Of a stretch of 64,000 nucleotides of DNA, positions 48,001-59,574 are shown in pieces. Made by a program: the position numbers and the translations under genes. Numbering within the stretch: the stretch's first letter is position 1; each line of letters begins with the position of its first letter. Location of the stretch: positions 620,001 to 684,000 of the forward strand of contig JAETXT010000003.1 in assembly GCA_019188255.1 (NCBI GenBank), read 5' to 3'. Under the pieces are notes generated by a model that saw nothing but the letters and a program-made list of their open reading frames with translations, did no database searches and was not told the DNA's origin. Source of the DNA: Verticillium longisporum. Taxonomy: Eukaryota > Ascomycota > Sordariomycetes > Glomerellales > Plectosphaerellaceae.

Positions 48001-51000
48001 TTCGCCAGGCTATCCGCCACGAGCTTCTCGGTGCCCCAGTGCCCGACTGGGACCCGGCGCACGCCGTGTGGCGGAACTACCTCCGCCTCGTCGAGAACCC
48101 CTGGGTAAAGCACCACCGCATCACAGGTGCCACCATCTACCCGGCGGCTGGCATGCTTGTCATGGCCATTGAGGCTAGCCGCCAGACAGCTGACCCCTCG
48201 CGCGTCGTTCGAGGCTTCCGCATCCGTGATGCCCGCTTCGCCGTCGCTTTGCGCGTGCCCTCCTCCCAGACGGGTATTGAGACGCACTTTTACCTACGCC
48301 CTGCACCCCGAGATCACCCTGACACAGCGCTGCAGAGTGTGCGTGAGTTCGCCTTGAGCAGCTACGAGGGCGGCGAGTGGCACGAGCACTGCCGCGGCCT
48401 TGTTGTCACCGAGTACGAGCAGCCGCCCACGGCCGTTGACGGCGGGCGCGAAGAGTCGTCTTTCAGAGAGGCATGCCTCGAGACCTTGGCACGCGTAGAG
48501 GCCGAGGTCAGAGTTGAGACATCGTTTCGCCAGCTCTACGAGCATCTGTCGACCGTCGGCCTCGATTTCGGTGCTACCTTTCAGACACTACGCGACATAC
48601 GCTGTGGACACGACGTTGGAGCTGCCGTCGCCACCGTTGAGCGCCAGGATCTCGAGGGCCTTATGCCCCTGGGCTACCTTCAGGAGCACCTTGTGCACCC
48701 CACCGTCCTCGACGGCATTCTTCAGAGCATCATTGTGTGCTTGACAAAGGGCGGCCGAGATATGAACCAGGTCATGGTCCCCTCCGAAATTGGAGATATC
48801 TGGGTTTCGGCATCGTCCACGGCCAAGTTCGAATCGATACGCGTCACCTGCGAAGGTTCGTTCCTCCGCATGCCCCAGGCTGGGGCGCGAATCGTCGGAG
48901 TCTACGTGATCTCTGGGGAGCCGGTCTGTTCTGTTGATGGTTTTGTCATCACCTCCGTCGCGCGCGCCGAGACAAGCGCCGAAGCGGCAGCCTCAGCAGC
49001 GGGCAGGCGGCTCTGCTTTGACCTCGACTGGAAAATTGACCCAGCCTTTGTCGACCAAAGGGTCGCGAATGACGTATTCCAGCCTGATGCCGCTTATGGC
49101 CCCACGTCGGAACAAGCGCTGCTCATCGAAAATGTCGAGATGATGTGCTATCTATACATCAGGCGTTACAACGACGCTTTCCTGTCGAGCCCTGAGCAGG
49201 AGGCGAGTCAGCGAAAGAACAGCAAGGTTGGCCACCACGCTCAATACTTTGACTGGATCAAGTACCAGTTGGAGAAATATGACGCTGGCCTCGTGGCCCA
49301 TGCCAAGGCCGAATGGCGACAGCGCGCTGCCGACGATGAATATGTAGCGCTTATGGAGAGCAAGCTTCTCGAAGAGGGCTCGCCTGAGGGTAAACTCGTC
49401 GTCAGCGTTGGTCGCCAGCTCCCAGCCATCTTGGCGGGCGAGGCTGATGCCCTCGAGCTACTTTTCCAAGACAAACTCGTCGAGAACGTGTACCGGTCTG
49501 GCGTGGGCGCCGAGTTGGGCTACCGTCGAATGGTTTCTTACATCGATGCCATGGCTCACAAAAACCCTGCCATGCGCATCCTCGAGATTGGCGCCGGTAC
49601 GGGCGGTGCCACTCGTCCTATCCTCGAGTGTCTCACGACGCAGGGCACCCCACGCTTCAGCCACTATACCTTCACCGATATCTCCATTGGCTTTTTCGAG
49701 AAGGCTCGCGACATGTTCGACAAGGATGCCGGCGGTCGTATGAGCTTCCGCGCTCTCAATGTCGAGGCAGATCTTGCAGACCAAGGCTTCGAAAACGAGG
49801 ACGACCAGTACGACCTCATCGTCGCCGCCAACGTCATCCACGCAACCAAGAGTCTCAAAAAGACGCTCACAAATGCTCGTAAGCTGCTCCGGCCTGGTGG
49901 CAAGCTGATGCTGTACGAGATGACCAACACGGACATGATCCGCACTGGCTTCGCCTTTGGGCTGCTGCCCGGCTGGTGGCTGTCCGCCGAGGATTTCCGC
50001 AAGTACACACCCCTGGCGAGCCCCCAAGATTGGTCTGAATCGCTCAAGAAGAGCGGATTCAGTGGCATCGATGTTCAAATGTACGACTTCCCTGATCACC
50101 GACACCAAATGGTGAGCGTGCTTATCTGCAGCGCCGAAGGCGGGCCAGCAAGTAGTGCAGCTGGGACCGGACCCTCTACGACCTCGAACACCTCGTCAGA
50201 AGCTCTTACCATTGTCGTCAGCGGCTCGTCCTCTAGCTCGTCCCTACAGATGACCGTAGCTGAGAATCTGGAAAGATCGGGCAGCACCGGTTCCAAGATT
50301 GTCCGCCTCCGGGACTTTGCAGCCCTCGATACCCGAGATGTCCAGCAACGTCGGTGCATCTTCCTCGGAGACATTGACTCAGACTTCCTCGAAAACGTGC
50401 AAGGTGATGAGTACAATGCCTTGCAGAGGTTAGTGTCAACCGTCAAGACGCTCCTCTGGGTGAATCAGGGAGGTGGACCCTTGCCCGCTAGCCCAGGCGC
50501 CGACATGGTGACGGGTTTCGCGCGGTGTATGCGCGCCGAGAATCCAGGCCTGACCATGATGACACTCTCGCTGGAAAGTGCCAGCAATCTCGACTCTTCG
50601 GTTTCCACCATCATGCGCGTTCTTCAAGGATCTGGCGGCGAGAACAGCTTCTTCGCGAGCAATGGCGGTTCCATACTCATCCCCCGCATCACCGAGGCCA
50701 CCCGCATGAACGAAGTCATCGCCGCCAAGGCAAAGGGTGGTGCCTCTTCCACCGTGACAGAGACGTGGGCGGCTGCGACTTCTGGTAGGGCGCTCAAGCT
50801 CGCTTGCGATACGCCAGGCCTTCTCGATACGCTGCAGTTCCGTGACGATCCCCTTCAAGAGCAGCCCCTGGGCTCCGAGGATGTCGAGGTACAGGTGCAC
50901 GCCACTGGGTTGAACCTGCTTGATGTTATGATCGCGCTCGGCCAGGTGACAGGCGAAGCTTTCGGTCAAGAGTGTGCCGGTGTTGTGACGCGCGTAGGTG

Positions 51001-52975
51001 ACGGCGTCAGTCGCGTTGCTGTCGGCGATCGAGTGTGTGGGCTGCTGCGCGGCACCTTCAAGAACCTGGCGCGTGGCACGCAGTGGCAGTTTGTTAAGCT
51101 TCCATCGTCCGTTGACCACGCCGTTGGTGCCGCCATGCCCGTCGTCTACACAACGGCTTACTATGCACTCCACGACCTGGCGCGATTGCAAGCTGGTGAG
51201 AGCGTGCTAATCCACTGGGGTGCTGGTGGCGTCGGACAGGCGGCTGTTGAGCTGGCCAAGGAGGATGGAGCCGACGTGTTCGCAACGGTCGGTTCCCTGA
51301 AGAAGAGGGACTTTGTACACGGGCACTCCGGTGTTGCGCTCGACCACGTCCTTTCGAGTCGTGACCTGTCGTTTGTTCAGGGCATCAAGAGGCTGACAGG
51401 AGGCCGTGGCGTCGACGTCATCTTGAACTCAACATCTGGCCAGACACTGCGGGCGACATGGGACTGCATCGCGCCATATGGACGTTTCGTTGAGATTGGT
51501 AAGGTTGACATATTTGCCAACGCAGGACTTCCCATGGCTCCGTTCAAGAAGAGCGTCACCTTCTCTTTCTTCGATATTGGCCTTTTGTCGCTCGAACGGG
51601 GCCCTCTTTTCGGCCGGGTGCTCCAAGACGTCGTCAACCTTCTCGCAGATGGGTCAATCACCCCGCCACAGCCGCTGCATTCGTACACTTACTCCAACAT
51701 ACAAGAGGCGTTCAGGATCATGCAGGCAGGAACGCATACCGGAAAGCTTGTCCTCGAGCCTCGCCCCGATGACTTGGTAACAGTTGAGCCGAGCCGCAAG
51801 CCATCGTACTCATTTACCGCCGATGCCGCCTACGTACTATCCGGGGTGGTGGCGGCCTCGGTCGAAGTACAGCACGCTGGATGGCCTCCCGTGGTGCAAA
51901 GAACCTCATCATTCTCTCGCGCTCGGGCACGTCACGTCCAGCAACGCAGGAGCTTGTCAACGAGCTCACACAGGCTGGCGTCAACGTCGTGGCTCCGCAG
52001 TGCGACGTCTCGGACAGAAAGGCTCTCACAACTATCCTTGACGAGTGCGCCGCAACAATGCCGCCCATCAAAGGATGTATTCAGGGCTCCATGGTGCTCA
52101 AGGACTCTCTCTTCGCCAACATGACGCAGGAGGACTACTACACGGCGGTGCGTCCCAAAGTGGTGGCTTCACGAAACCTGCATGAGCTGCTGCCTAGAGA
52201 CATGGACTTCTTCGTGCTACTCTCATCGGCGTCAGGCGTCGTCGGCAATCGCGGCCAGTCCAATTACTGCATAGGCAGCACGTACCAGGACGCGCTGGCG
52301 CGTCATCGCGCAGGCCGTGGGCTCCCTGGTGTGGCCGTGGATCTAGGCATGATCCTTTCCGTGGGCTTTGCTGCTGAAAACCAGGAAAGCATGGCCAACC
52401 TGCGACAGGAAGGCTTCAATGCCATGCGTGAGGATGAGTTCCTAGCTCTGTTGGACATCCTATGCAGTCCACCTGATCTTGACGCCGACGCAAACAGGAG
52501 CCCGCAGATCGCCGTCGGTCTCGAGGTGCCTGCCACGCTGCGGATCAAGGGCATCCCCGAGCCGGCCTGGCTGCACGATCCCCTCTTCCGTCAACTTTAC
52601 CAGATCCGTGGCGACAGCGACGGTCACGGAGATGGCGATGGCGATGGTTCCGCTTCTTCGACATCCTGCAGCGTCCTGCTCCCCGCAGCGTCGTCGCTCG
52701 CCGATGCGGCGGATATCGTGGGCACTGCCATCGTCCAGAAGCTGTGCAAAGCGCTGTCGTCGAGCGAGAGGGACATTGACACGTCGAAGCCGCTTCACAG
52801 TTATGGCGTCGACTCTCTTGTCGCTGTCGAGCTGCGCACCTGGTTCATGAAGGAGGTCGGGGCTGACATGGCTGTTTTCGACATTATGGGCGGGTCCAGC
52901 TTGAAGGAGCTGGCTGAGCTGGCTGCTAAGAGGAGCTCCTTTGTCAACTTTGCTGATGAGGATGCCGATGAATGA
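45070..52975 (+). CDS. Highly reducing polyketide synthase, KS-AT-DH-MT-ER-KR-ACP (two apparent frameshifts)
   Basis: Iterative type I PKS building a reduced, C-methylated chain from malonyl-CoA. About 2635 residues if read through. KS: DTACSSS (C174), EAHGTGT, NIGHLGGSAG. A linker with NGH/NGVNGH repeats follows. AT: GQGAQWHAMGREL, GHSSGEIAAAY. DH: HHRITGATIYP and HPTVLDGILQ. MT: ILEIGAGTGGAT, so probably active. ER: ECAGVV and WGAGGVGQAAVEL. KR: start at the second break, then LLSSASGVVGNRGQSNY. ACP: GVDSLVAVEL. There is no thioesterase, reductase or carnitine-acyltransferase domain. The frame breaks at C3 46677-46679 (between KS linker and AT) and G4 51843-51846 (KR NADPH loop), each one base short; 7906 plus two is divisible by three. 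No intron is needed. Either sequence errors or a disabled PKS. Confidence 0.93.
46425..46515 (+). repeat. NGH-rich linker repeat in the PKS
   Basis: Repeats of the form aaYGGYCATGG encode Asn-Gly-His units (NGHAANGVNGHGTNGINGH) in the spacer between KS and AT. They are imperfect and probably length-variable. Confidence 0.8.
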
Positions 52976-53526
52976 TCTGGTTGATGATGCTTATGACGAT
53001 TGTAGTCATGGGCATGTATGGATATTTGGAGCGGACTTTTCTTTTCTCTCTTCTTGCTTCGTTCATGTTGTTGCTTGAGATGATGATGTTGACAGCGAAA
53101 GAATATTGGTCCAGGGGTTCGACTTTGCTGTGCTGACTAAGGCGATTCAGGCAACACCTTCTCTGACTTGTTTGTCTCTGGGTCTCAACTGGAAGGTGCG
53201 GAATACGTGGACAGGCAGACAAATATATTTCGACCTTGCAAGTTATATGTGATCATGAATTATTCTTGACGCCAGTAGATACCTACACTGCCAATTCCCC
53301 GCGTGTCCAAAAATGAAAAGAAAAACACAATTCACTCCGAAGCTCCGAACAGCAATTGCAGGTACCATGTTATACCCCAACCCCACTCTTGTGTCATGAA
53401 GGCCTCAGAGATTCAAAGCAGGCGCAACCCGATGCCTACCACCTTGCCCTGCCATTTTTGTAGTTGTGACCTCTTCGATCTCGAACACGAACACCTGGTC
53501 CGCCTGTCTTTTCTGCCTCGTCAAAT
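52976..53526. other. Convergent intergenic region
   Basis: 3' flanks of the PKS and the sulfate permease. No gene supported. Confidence 0.5.
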
Positions 53527-56203
53527 TCAAATGACGCCCCTGGACTGCTGGTTTCTGATCGTTGCACTCCTCACAGCAACATCCACCGCTTCTGCCAAAC
53601 CCACATGGAAGAACGGCCTATTGACACCGACGACAGGCTGACACCCTGTTACACCCACGTCGTCTTCATCAGCACCGCTTTCGACGAGCGTCCCGTCGCT
53701 CTTCTCTTCGTCCCCAGACTGTGCGCCTTGGTCCTCGCCAATGTCCGCCGGCAACCCAGCGACAGCATAGGACGGCGTCCACTGCGCCGACGAGACCGGC
53801 CCGTCGGTGTTCGAAGGGTGGCCAAAGCCTGCGACGGCCAGAGAGCGCCTCGCCCAGCGATTGCGCACCCCCGCGAAATGCCACTCGACGACGCCTGGCG
53901 CCGCGTGTCGGGCGAGCGTCGTCCGGAGATCGACGAGGCCCTGGACGCTCGTGATATCGACGCTATCGATGGCTGAGCAGTCGAATATGATGGTGCGGAG
54001 ACGTGGGAGGTGGTCGTCGTATGTGGTGCCGAGACTGGACGAAGCGCCATCGAACAACATGGATGCAGAACCCGAGTCTTTGTTCGGACGGGGCTCATGC
54101 ACGTTCCACAGACGGTCCGATGGCTTGATGGAAGGATCTTCTGGAGTCGTGCGACGGGTGTGGGACGTGATGCAGCTGGAAATCAAGTCCACGTGCTGCC
54201 CCTGATTGGTGTAGTTGAGTGTCTGCGGGAAGCGGTAGATGAACATGCCCGGGTAGGGGGTTTCCAAGGGTACCCGGGGGTTGAAGCCTTCATCGCGCTG
54301 CGTGGACAGGTACGCGTCATAGGATTTGATGGCTGCCTCTCCCGGTATGATTACTGCTGTCTTCGCTTTCGGCGCGTCCCCTTCGGACGGATGAGATGCT
54401 GGAACTACCTGATCATCTGCAGGCACAAGGTGAATCCTCACGCGACCGAGAAACGATCCAGGCATTCGCGCCATCCTCACAAGCAGCAGGCCCAGCGACA
54501 GCCCTGCGGTGACGTAGATGGACATGTCTAGGGACTCAAACAGCGCTACCACGAGCCCGACAACCCAAATGAGCAGCTCAAACGGTGAAAGCTGCCAGTA
54601 CCTTTTCAGCGCTTTCGGTGATGTCAACAAATTGCTGGTCGCATGTATGATGAGGCCGGCAAGTACAGCCTTTGGAATGAAGGCGAAGACTGCTGTGGCG
54701 ACGTACAAGGCCAGAACAAGAACAAGCGCGCTCACAACGCCCGCGAGTGGCGTCCGCACGCCAGATTTAGACAGCACGGCCGAGGCACTGAACGACCCGG
54801 TACAAACATAGCCTCCGATGAAAGGGCTAAAGAGGTTGGCGATGCCCTGTGCCAGGATTTCCTGCGAAGGTGTGACGGTGTACCCGAACATGCGGCCAAA
54901 CGACTTGGCTATGGCGATGTGCTCAATGACTAGAACGATGAGGACGGCTGGGAGCTTGGGCAAAATGAGAATGGTGAGTTCGCTGTCGAAGCGGGGAATG
55001 CCAGCGTGACGGAAACCTAGGGGCGTCTGGATTAGCCTTCATCTTGACGGTTGATCATGGAATCTCTTGTGTTTTCACACCTGCTTCAATATTGCCTACT
55101 AAGTGGAACTTGGCTTCATCCCGAGGCAGCTTATAGTTGACGAGATAGCTGATGATAGTGAACATAACAATAACAAAGGTGAAACGTAGAGACGATATAA
55201 TGCTCCAAACGCGCCTCCTCTTAGGTTTCCGGACCTCAAGCTGGGAGCACGCTGTCTTGATGAGGTAGAGGAGGAGAATAGATGTCAGGCCGATGGCTGC
55301 ATCGAGTTCGGTGTGTCCCAAATTCTTAAGGGTATTGATGATGACCTTGTACGGCGCCTCCCTCGTATTGATGCCTCGAATGCCGAGTGCTACTGGAAAC
55401 TGCGTTGACAGAATGGTGATAGCCGCTGCTGTGACGAATGCAGAGATGGACGTGTACGGAATGAAATCAACAACCCAGCCCAGGCGGAGTAGGCCAATCG
55501 CCAGCAGAATCATGCCGGATATGAGTGATAGAGAGGCTGCGACTTCCGCTGCTGTGTATACCCCAGGTTGCTTTTCTTCCACGGCCGTGACCGTGGAACC
55601 CACGAGAAGAGACCCGATTGCCGTGGTCTTGTTGATCAAGTTAGCCTTGGTGCATCATTTCTAGAAACCTTTGGATAGAACACAATCAAAGGACAGGATA
55701 TTCAAACTCACCGCTATGACTATATCTCTTGACGTTCCAAACACCCAGTACGTCATGGCGCCGATAAAAGAAGTGTACAACCCATACTCTGGAGTCAGCT
55801 TCGCGAGCAGGGCATAGGCTAGGGCCTGCGGAACTACCACGAGACCGACAGTCATGCCTGCCACGACGTCGCCCATAAACCAGCGCAGGTTGTAGCGCGG
55901 CACCCACCCCACGCAGGGGAACAGCGCGAGAGCGTATCCAATCGCACCTTGCTTGGTCGGTTTCAAAGTAGCAAGCCATTGCTGAATCGTTGGCTCCTCT
56001 TCAAGGTAGATGCGGCCCATGGCCCTTTGAGCTCTTGTTTCGAGGTCGTCGGGCTGCATGCGGGACTGTTTCGAGGGATCATTCGGCAAAGATGAGTTGG
56101 ATAACTGGGTGCAAGTGCCATTGATATTATCATGTACAGCCATAGCTGCGGTATACCATGTCTCAGATGGCCTTGATGACGATTCTTCTGAGACATCTCC
56201 CAT
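53527..56203 (-). CDS. SulP-family sulfate permease with STAS domain
   Basis: Plasma-membrane sulfate uptake transporter. Exons 56203-55712, 55627-55081 and 55016-53527 give 842 residues. Splicing restores RDIVIATTAIGSLLVG and NIEAGFRHAGIPRFDSELTI, both conserved in fungal SulP proteins. The membrane domain begins at PCVGWVPRYNLRWFMGDVVAGMTVGLVVVPQALAYALLA, the SulP signature, and ends near SLGLLLVRMA. The STAS domain (LRTIIFDCSAIDSVDITSVQGLVDLRTTLARH) follows after a loop with PYPGMFIYRFPQTLNYTN. A long hydrophilic tail ends the protein. The intron 1 acceptor is the CAACAAG at 55628; an earlier CTTTCTAG would meet a stop. No defect seen. The neighbour upstream on the same strand is a persulfide-dioxygenase-like enzyme, so a sulfur-related pair is possible. 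Confidence 0.93.
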
Positions 56204-56641
56204 GTATCAAAAGCAGATATAATTTTTCAACATGAAGATGATCTGGAACCATTTTCCAGAAAGGGCAGCGCCGTCGCCCTTCATACCAACGGAAAACCTT
56301 ACGCCATCGGGGTTTGAGACCATGCATACCTTCGCAACTGCAGTTTGTTGTCACCGACACACTCGTATGCCGTGCTTCTGATGGAGGTGAAGAACCTGAC
56401 TCATGTGATTAAGAATTCCCGACTCGGGCTTTTTGGTGTGTGCATCTGGTCGCCGAAGCACGATGTCTTCGCCCCACTTAATCCCGGAGGTCCACGCCGG
56501 CGTTCGCGGGTAACAATTGCTGGTTAATGCCTGAACTACTTGGTGTACGCAGCGACAAGTCGTCACTATGTCTGGAATCATAGAGAACTGAGACGGCTAC
56601 GTTTAGCATAATGAGCTGAGCTTGCCCCATGTCTTCGAACG
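56204..56641. other. Intergenic region upstream of the sulfate permease
   Basis: 438 bases, the probable promoter of the permease. I did not find a convincing palindromic site for a sulfur regulator. Confidence 0.45.
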
Positions 56642-57544
56642 TCACCAGCCCTCGCCCACGACCCTCACTGGTATATGCAGCGCTCCCACTTGAGACCCAT
56701 TCGCGCGAGGCAGCCGCCCGCCACGCGCATTCACTTGCAGCGCCTGGTGCATAAGCCGTGGAACCGCGAGACCGCTGTCCCGCTCCGCTCTCCAGCTGAC
56801 AAACTCATCCTCTCCGACGCCATGCTTGAGGTGCTTATTGTCCTTCTTCTGCTCGGCGACCGTCTGGTAAGGCACGGGGTCGTGCCGCCCCTCGGCCTTC
56901 GGTGGGTAGTCGTGGCCCGTCCAGATTTTGCACTCGTCGGGGAGCGCCAGTAGCTTCCTCGCTGAGGCGTACAGATCGGCGGCGCTACCCCCCGGGAAGT
57001 CGCATCTTGCGGACCCGACGTCGGCGTTGAAGAGCGAGTCTCCGCAGAACACATCGTTGGGCCCTATACGGTACCCGACGTGGTCCGGCGTGTGGCCCGG
57101 CAGGTGCAGGATAGAGGCGCTCAGGGTGCCGACGGAGAAGACTTCATCGTCTTCAAAGGCGTGGTCGAACGCGTGCGTGAGTTCCTCTTCCGGCACGCCG
57201 TAGGTAGCGACAACGTGCTGCTGGACCTGTCGGATTCTCTTGCCGATACATACGGCGGGCGGGGCTTGCTGGGTCGAGCTGAGTCTAGCCTGCAGGTAGT
57301 TTGCCGCGCTGAGGTGATCGGCGTGGATGTGAGTCTCGAGTATCTTCTCAATGGTGTATCCCTTGTCGGCAACCAAGGCGAGGATGCCGTCGGCGGTGCC
57401 GGTTGTGATTGTGGAGCTGGCTGGATCAAAGTCGAGAACCGTGTCTATGAGAACAGCCGAGAGGGTTTGGCGATCTGCGACAACATATTGCCAGGTGCCT
57501 GTAACGGCTTCATAGATATCATGAACGATTGGTTCGGCAGTCAT
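56642..57544 (-). CDS. Metallo-beta-lactamase-fold hydrolase, persulfide dioxygenase (ETHE1/Blh)-like
   Basis: Likely oxidises glutathione persulfide to sulfite, detoxifying hydrogen sulfide. Single exon, 300 residues, start at MTAEPIVHDIYEAV; upstream in-frame sequence lacks family character. The metal site HIHADH (H72, H74, D76, H77) is followed by LPGHTPDHVGY, CGDSLFNADVGSARCDFPGG and KIWTGHDYPP, in the order expected for the ETHE1/Blh branch rather than glyoxalase II. No mitochondrial presequence is evident. A glyoxalase II-like hydrolase is the alternative. It lies 438 bases behind the sulfate permease on the same strand. Confidence 0.85.
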   Translation of the reverse strand: MTAEPIVHDIYEAVTGTWQYVVADRQTLSAVLIDTVLDFDPASSTITTGTADGILALVADKGYTIEKILETHIHADHLSAANYLQARLSSTQQAPPAVCIGKRIRQVQQHVVATYGVPEEELTHAFDHAFEDDEVFSVGTLSASILHLPGHTPDHVGYRIGPNDVFCGDSLFNADVGSARCDFPGGSAADLYASARKLLALPDECKIWTGHDYPPKAEGRHDPVPYQTVAEQKKDNKHLKHGVGEDEFVSWRAERDSGLAVPRLMHQALQVNARGGRLPRANGSQVGALHIPVRVVGEGW

Positions 57545-58299
57545 GATTATAGTACTCTGAATGTGATGGCGATGTTGAAGGTCGATGTTCCCGTCTGCGG
57601 AAGACTTGCGTGCATGTAATAAGATAACTGCCTGATTGATCGATTGAATTTGAAAGGGCGAAACGCTGGCATTTGGCGTGTTGAAATAGTGGCCTGGGAT
57701 GGCTTGGTCGCCGACACATTTGTCATAGCCTCGTAAAGTCTGAATCAGTCGCCGAAGCCAAAGCTCTCGGCGACCTAAATGATGGCAAGCTGATGCAAAG
57801 TCCAAACCACTCCCCAAGAACCCAGACTAACTGGTTTAAGCAACCTTTATGTATTTGGGAAGTTGCTGAATGCATCGCGTCAACTCAGGTAGAATATGAA
57901 ATAAGAGGAATTAATCACGGCACTTCATATCTTCCATGCCGGTCGTTTTCTTCATCACCTGGATGGTTTCCTCGGACACAGCGATGCAAAAAACGAAGGA
58001 ACATTCGGGATCAGTGTGATGCAGCTCATGTTTTGAAATACCTATACTTCGTTGCTACATCTTACGAGTCCTTAAAGCGCTACATCTTCAGGGTACCACG
58101 CGAAGCCTGTGAATGCGATGCACTATTTCGACTGGTTCCCGACCAAAACGAAGTACACCAAAAGTCGGCCACGTGACATGGAAGCAGTCGTTCGGCATTC
58201 AAAGTATTCGATGATGATGCCGAACCGTTTTCCTGAGGAACCGAAATTCAATCAATAGTGATTGAGAAATCTCTCAGAAGGACGCAGCAGATACCCAAG
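57545..58299. other. Intergenic region
   Basis: Upstream of the metallo-hydrolase and downstream of the secreted protein gene. No gene supported; an open frame at 57793-58176 lacks domain features. Confidence 0.45.
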
Positions 58300-59476
58300 T
58301 TAAGCAACTTTGAGGAGGCCAGGTCCCACATGCTGCCAGTGAGTATTACCTTCGCCGTGGCAACCGTTGACGACACAGTAGTGTCCATCGCCGTTGTGGG
58401 ATTCTGCCTGGATTGGCGATCGGATCCAGACGTCCCTAACCTTTTCATAAGGCCTGCCCCAGAAATCGTGCCTCATGAGTTCAGCACGGTAGCCCTGGAA
58501 ATACCGCCGATGCTTCAGACAGATAATGTCCCCACGTTCACCCTCGCAATTGTAGATCTTGGATTGTCCCCATGTATAAGACACGGAGTAGCCACCAGAG
58601 ATCCACTCTAGCCTGCCGAGCCCTGCAAAGTTGAAGGTGGCAGTATGAGTCACTGAATAAGAAGTCTCTTTACCAGTGCTGCAGACGCGGCCGTTTTTAC
58701 AATCAATTTGTGCCTACCGAGATGAACAGTGGTCAGCGTACTTTCCAGGAAACTGGTTCAGGGGTATAACTAACAATAGTACGGTGTCGACGGTACCTGT
58801 AAGGCACCGGATTCGGGTGTGGTCGGGCCCTATCCAGCTGGCGACGCTCAATGGAGGGCCCCTGCCTTACTTTTTGGTTGCTCTCTTCAACATCAGCGTC
58901 AAAGACATTGGAGATGAGGTCGGCCGCAAGTCCCTCCTCGGTATCCCAGGAAACACCGATGAGTAGCGAGGGGTCGAGGCCAATACCGTCGGGGTAGCAC
59001 TCGACCGTGCTATTGCCCTCAAGACCTGGCAGGTCGCGAGTCTGAATGATTTGTTCAAGTGGGATGTAGCACTCCGCAGATGCCTGCTGGTGACTGTAGA
59101 TCCTTGAACAGCTGATGCCTGCGGCGGCATCAACGCCAGCGGCGATGGGGTGCTCAACGCCATTGATGGTGACACTGCCGGCACCCTTGTCGTTGGCCTC
59201 AAACTCAACCTCTAAGGCAAAGGCAACGGCCGAGACATGGTCGCTACAGTCGTATTGTAGAAGGTTGGCGAATTCGGCGTCCCAGAGACCAGTAGAGGTC
59301 CGACCTGTGGTCAAGTCCTTCTCCCAGATGGCGAGGACGACAGACTTGGCTCCGTTGTGGATGATGACAGCTTCCGTCACGCCGTTGACATTGCCAACTT
59401 CATCAACAGCGACGGGGGCATTGTTGTTGGAAGCGGCTGCAAAGCCGGCGAAGCAAAGCAAAGTAGTGAACAGCAT
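58300..59476 (-). CDS. Secreted two-part protein of unknown function
   Basis: Exons 59476-58871 and 58713-58300 give 339 residues. The 157-base intron has a good GTAAGG donor, a CTGAC branch point and a GGTAG acceptor, all phase 0. Residues 1-16 form a signal peptide (MLFTTLLCFAGFAAAS). The N-terminal part (about 20-200) has few cysteines and reads like a beta-sandwich (VTEAVIIHNGAKSVVLAIWEKDL). The C-terminal part begins IDCKNGRVCSTGKETSY and has six cysteines plus many aromatic residues, resembling a compact disulfide-bonded domain found in fungal secreted proteins. I cannot name the family or the role; an effector, a self/non-self factor or a defence protein are all possible. A TATA box lies 91 bases upstream of the start. 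Confidence 0.72.
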
Positions 59477-59566
59477 AGTTGAGAAATGGCAGTCGCCCTC
59501 GTGCCAAACGCCCGTATCGATTTGCGTTCTTACAAGACTGGAGTAAATATGGCGCGAATCTTGGTG

Positions 59567-59574
59567 TATTTATA
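59567..59574 (-). promoter_or_regulatory. TATA box of the secreted protein gene
   Basis: TATAAATA on the minus strand, 91 bases upstream of the ATG at 59476, an appropriate position for a TATA-driven, regulated fungal gene. Confidence 0.65.

Noticed and set aside
55628..55711. Earlier acceptor (CTTTCTAG) for sulfate permease intron 1
   Set aside because: It leads directly to an in-frame TGA; the acceptor at 55628 restores the conserved TTAIGSLLVG.
58714..58741. 28-base intron in the secreted protein gene
   Set aside because: Far below the usual fungal minimum; the GTAAGG donor at 58870 gives a normal 157-base intron in the same phase.
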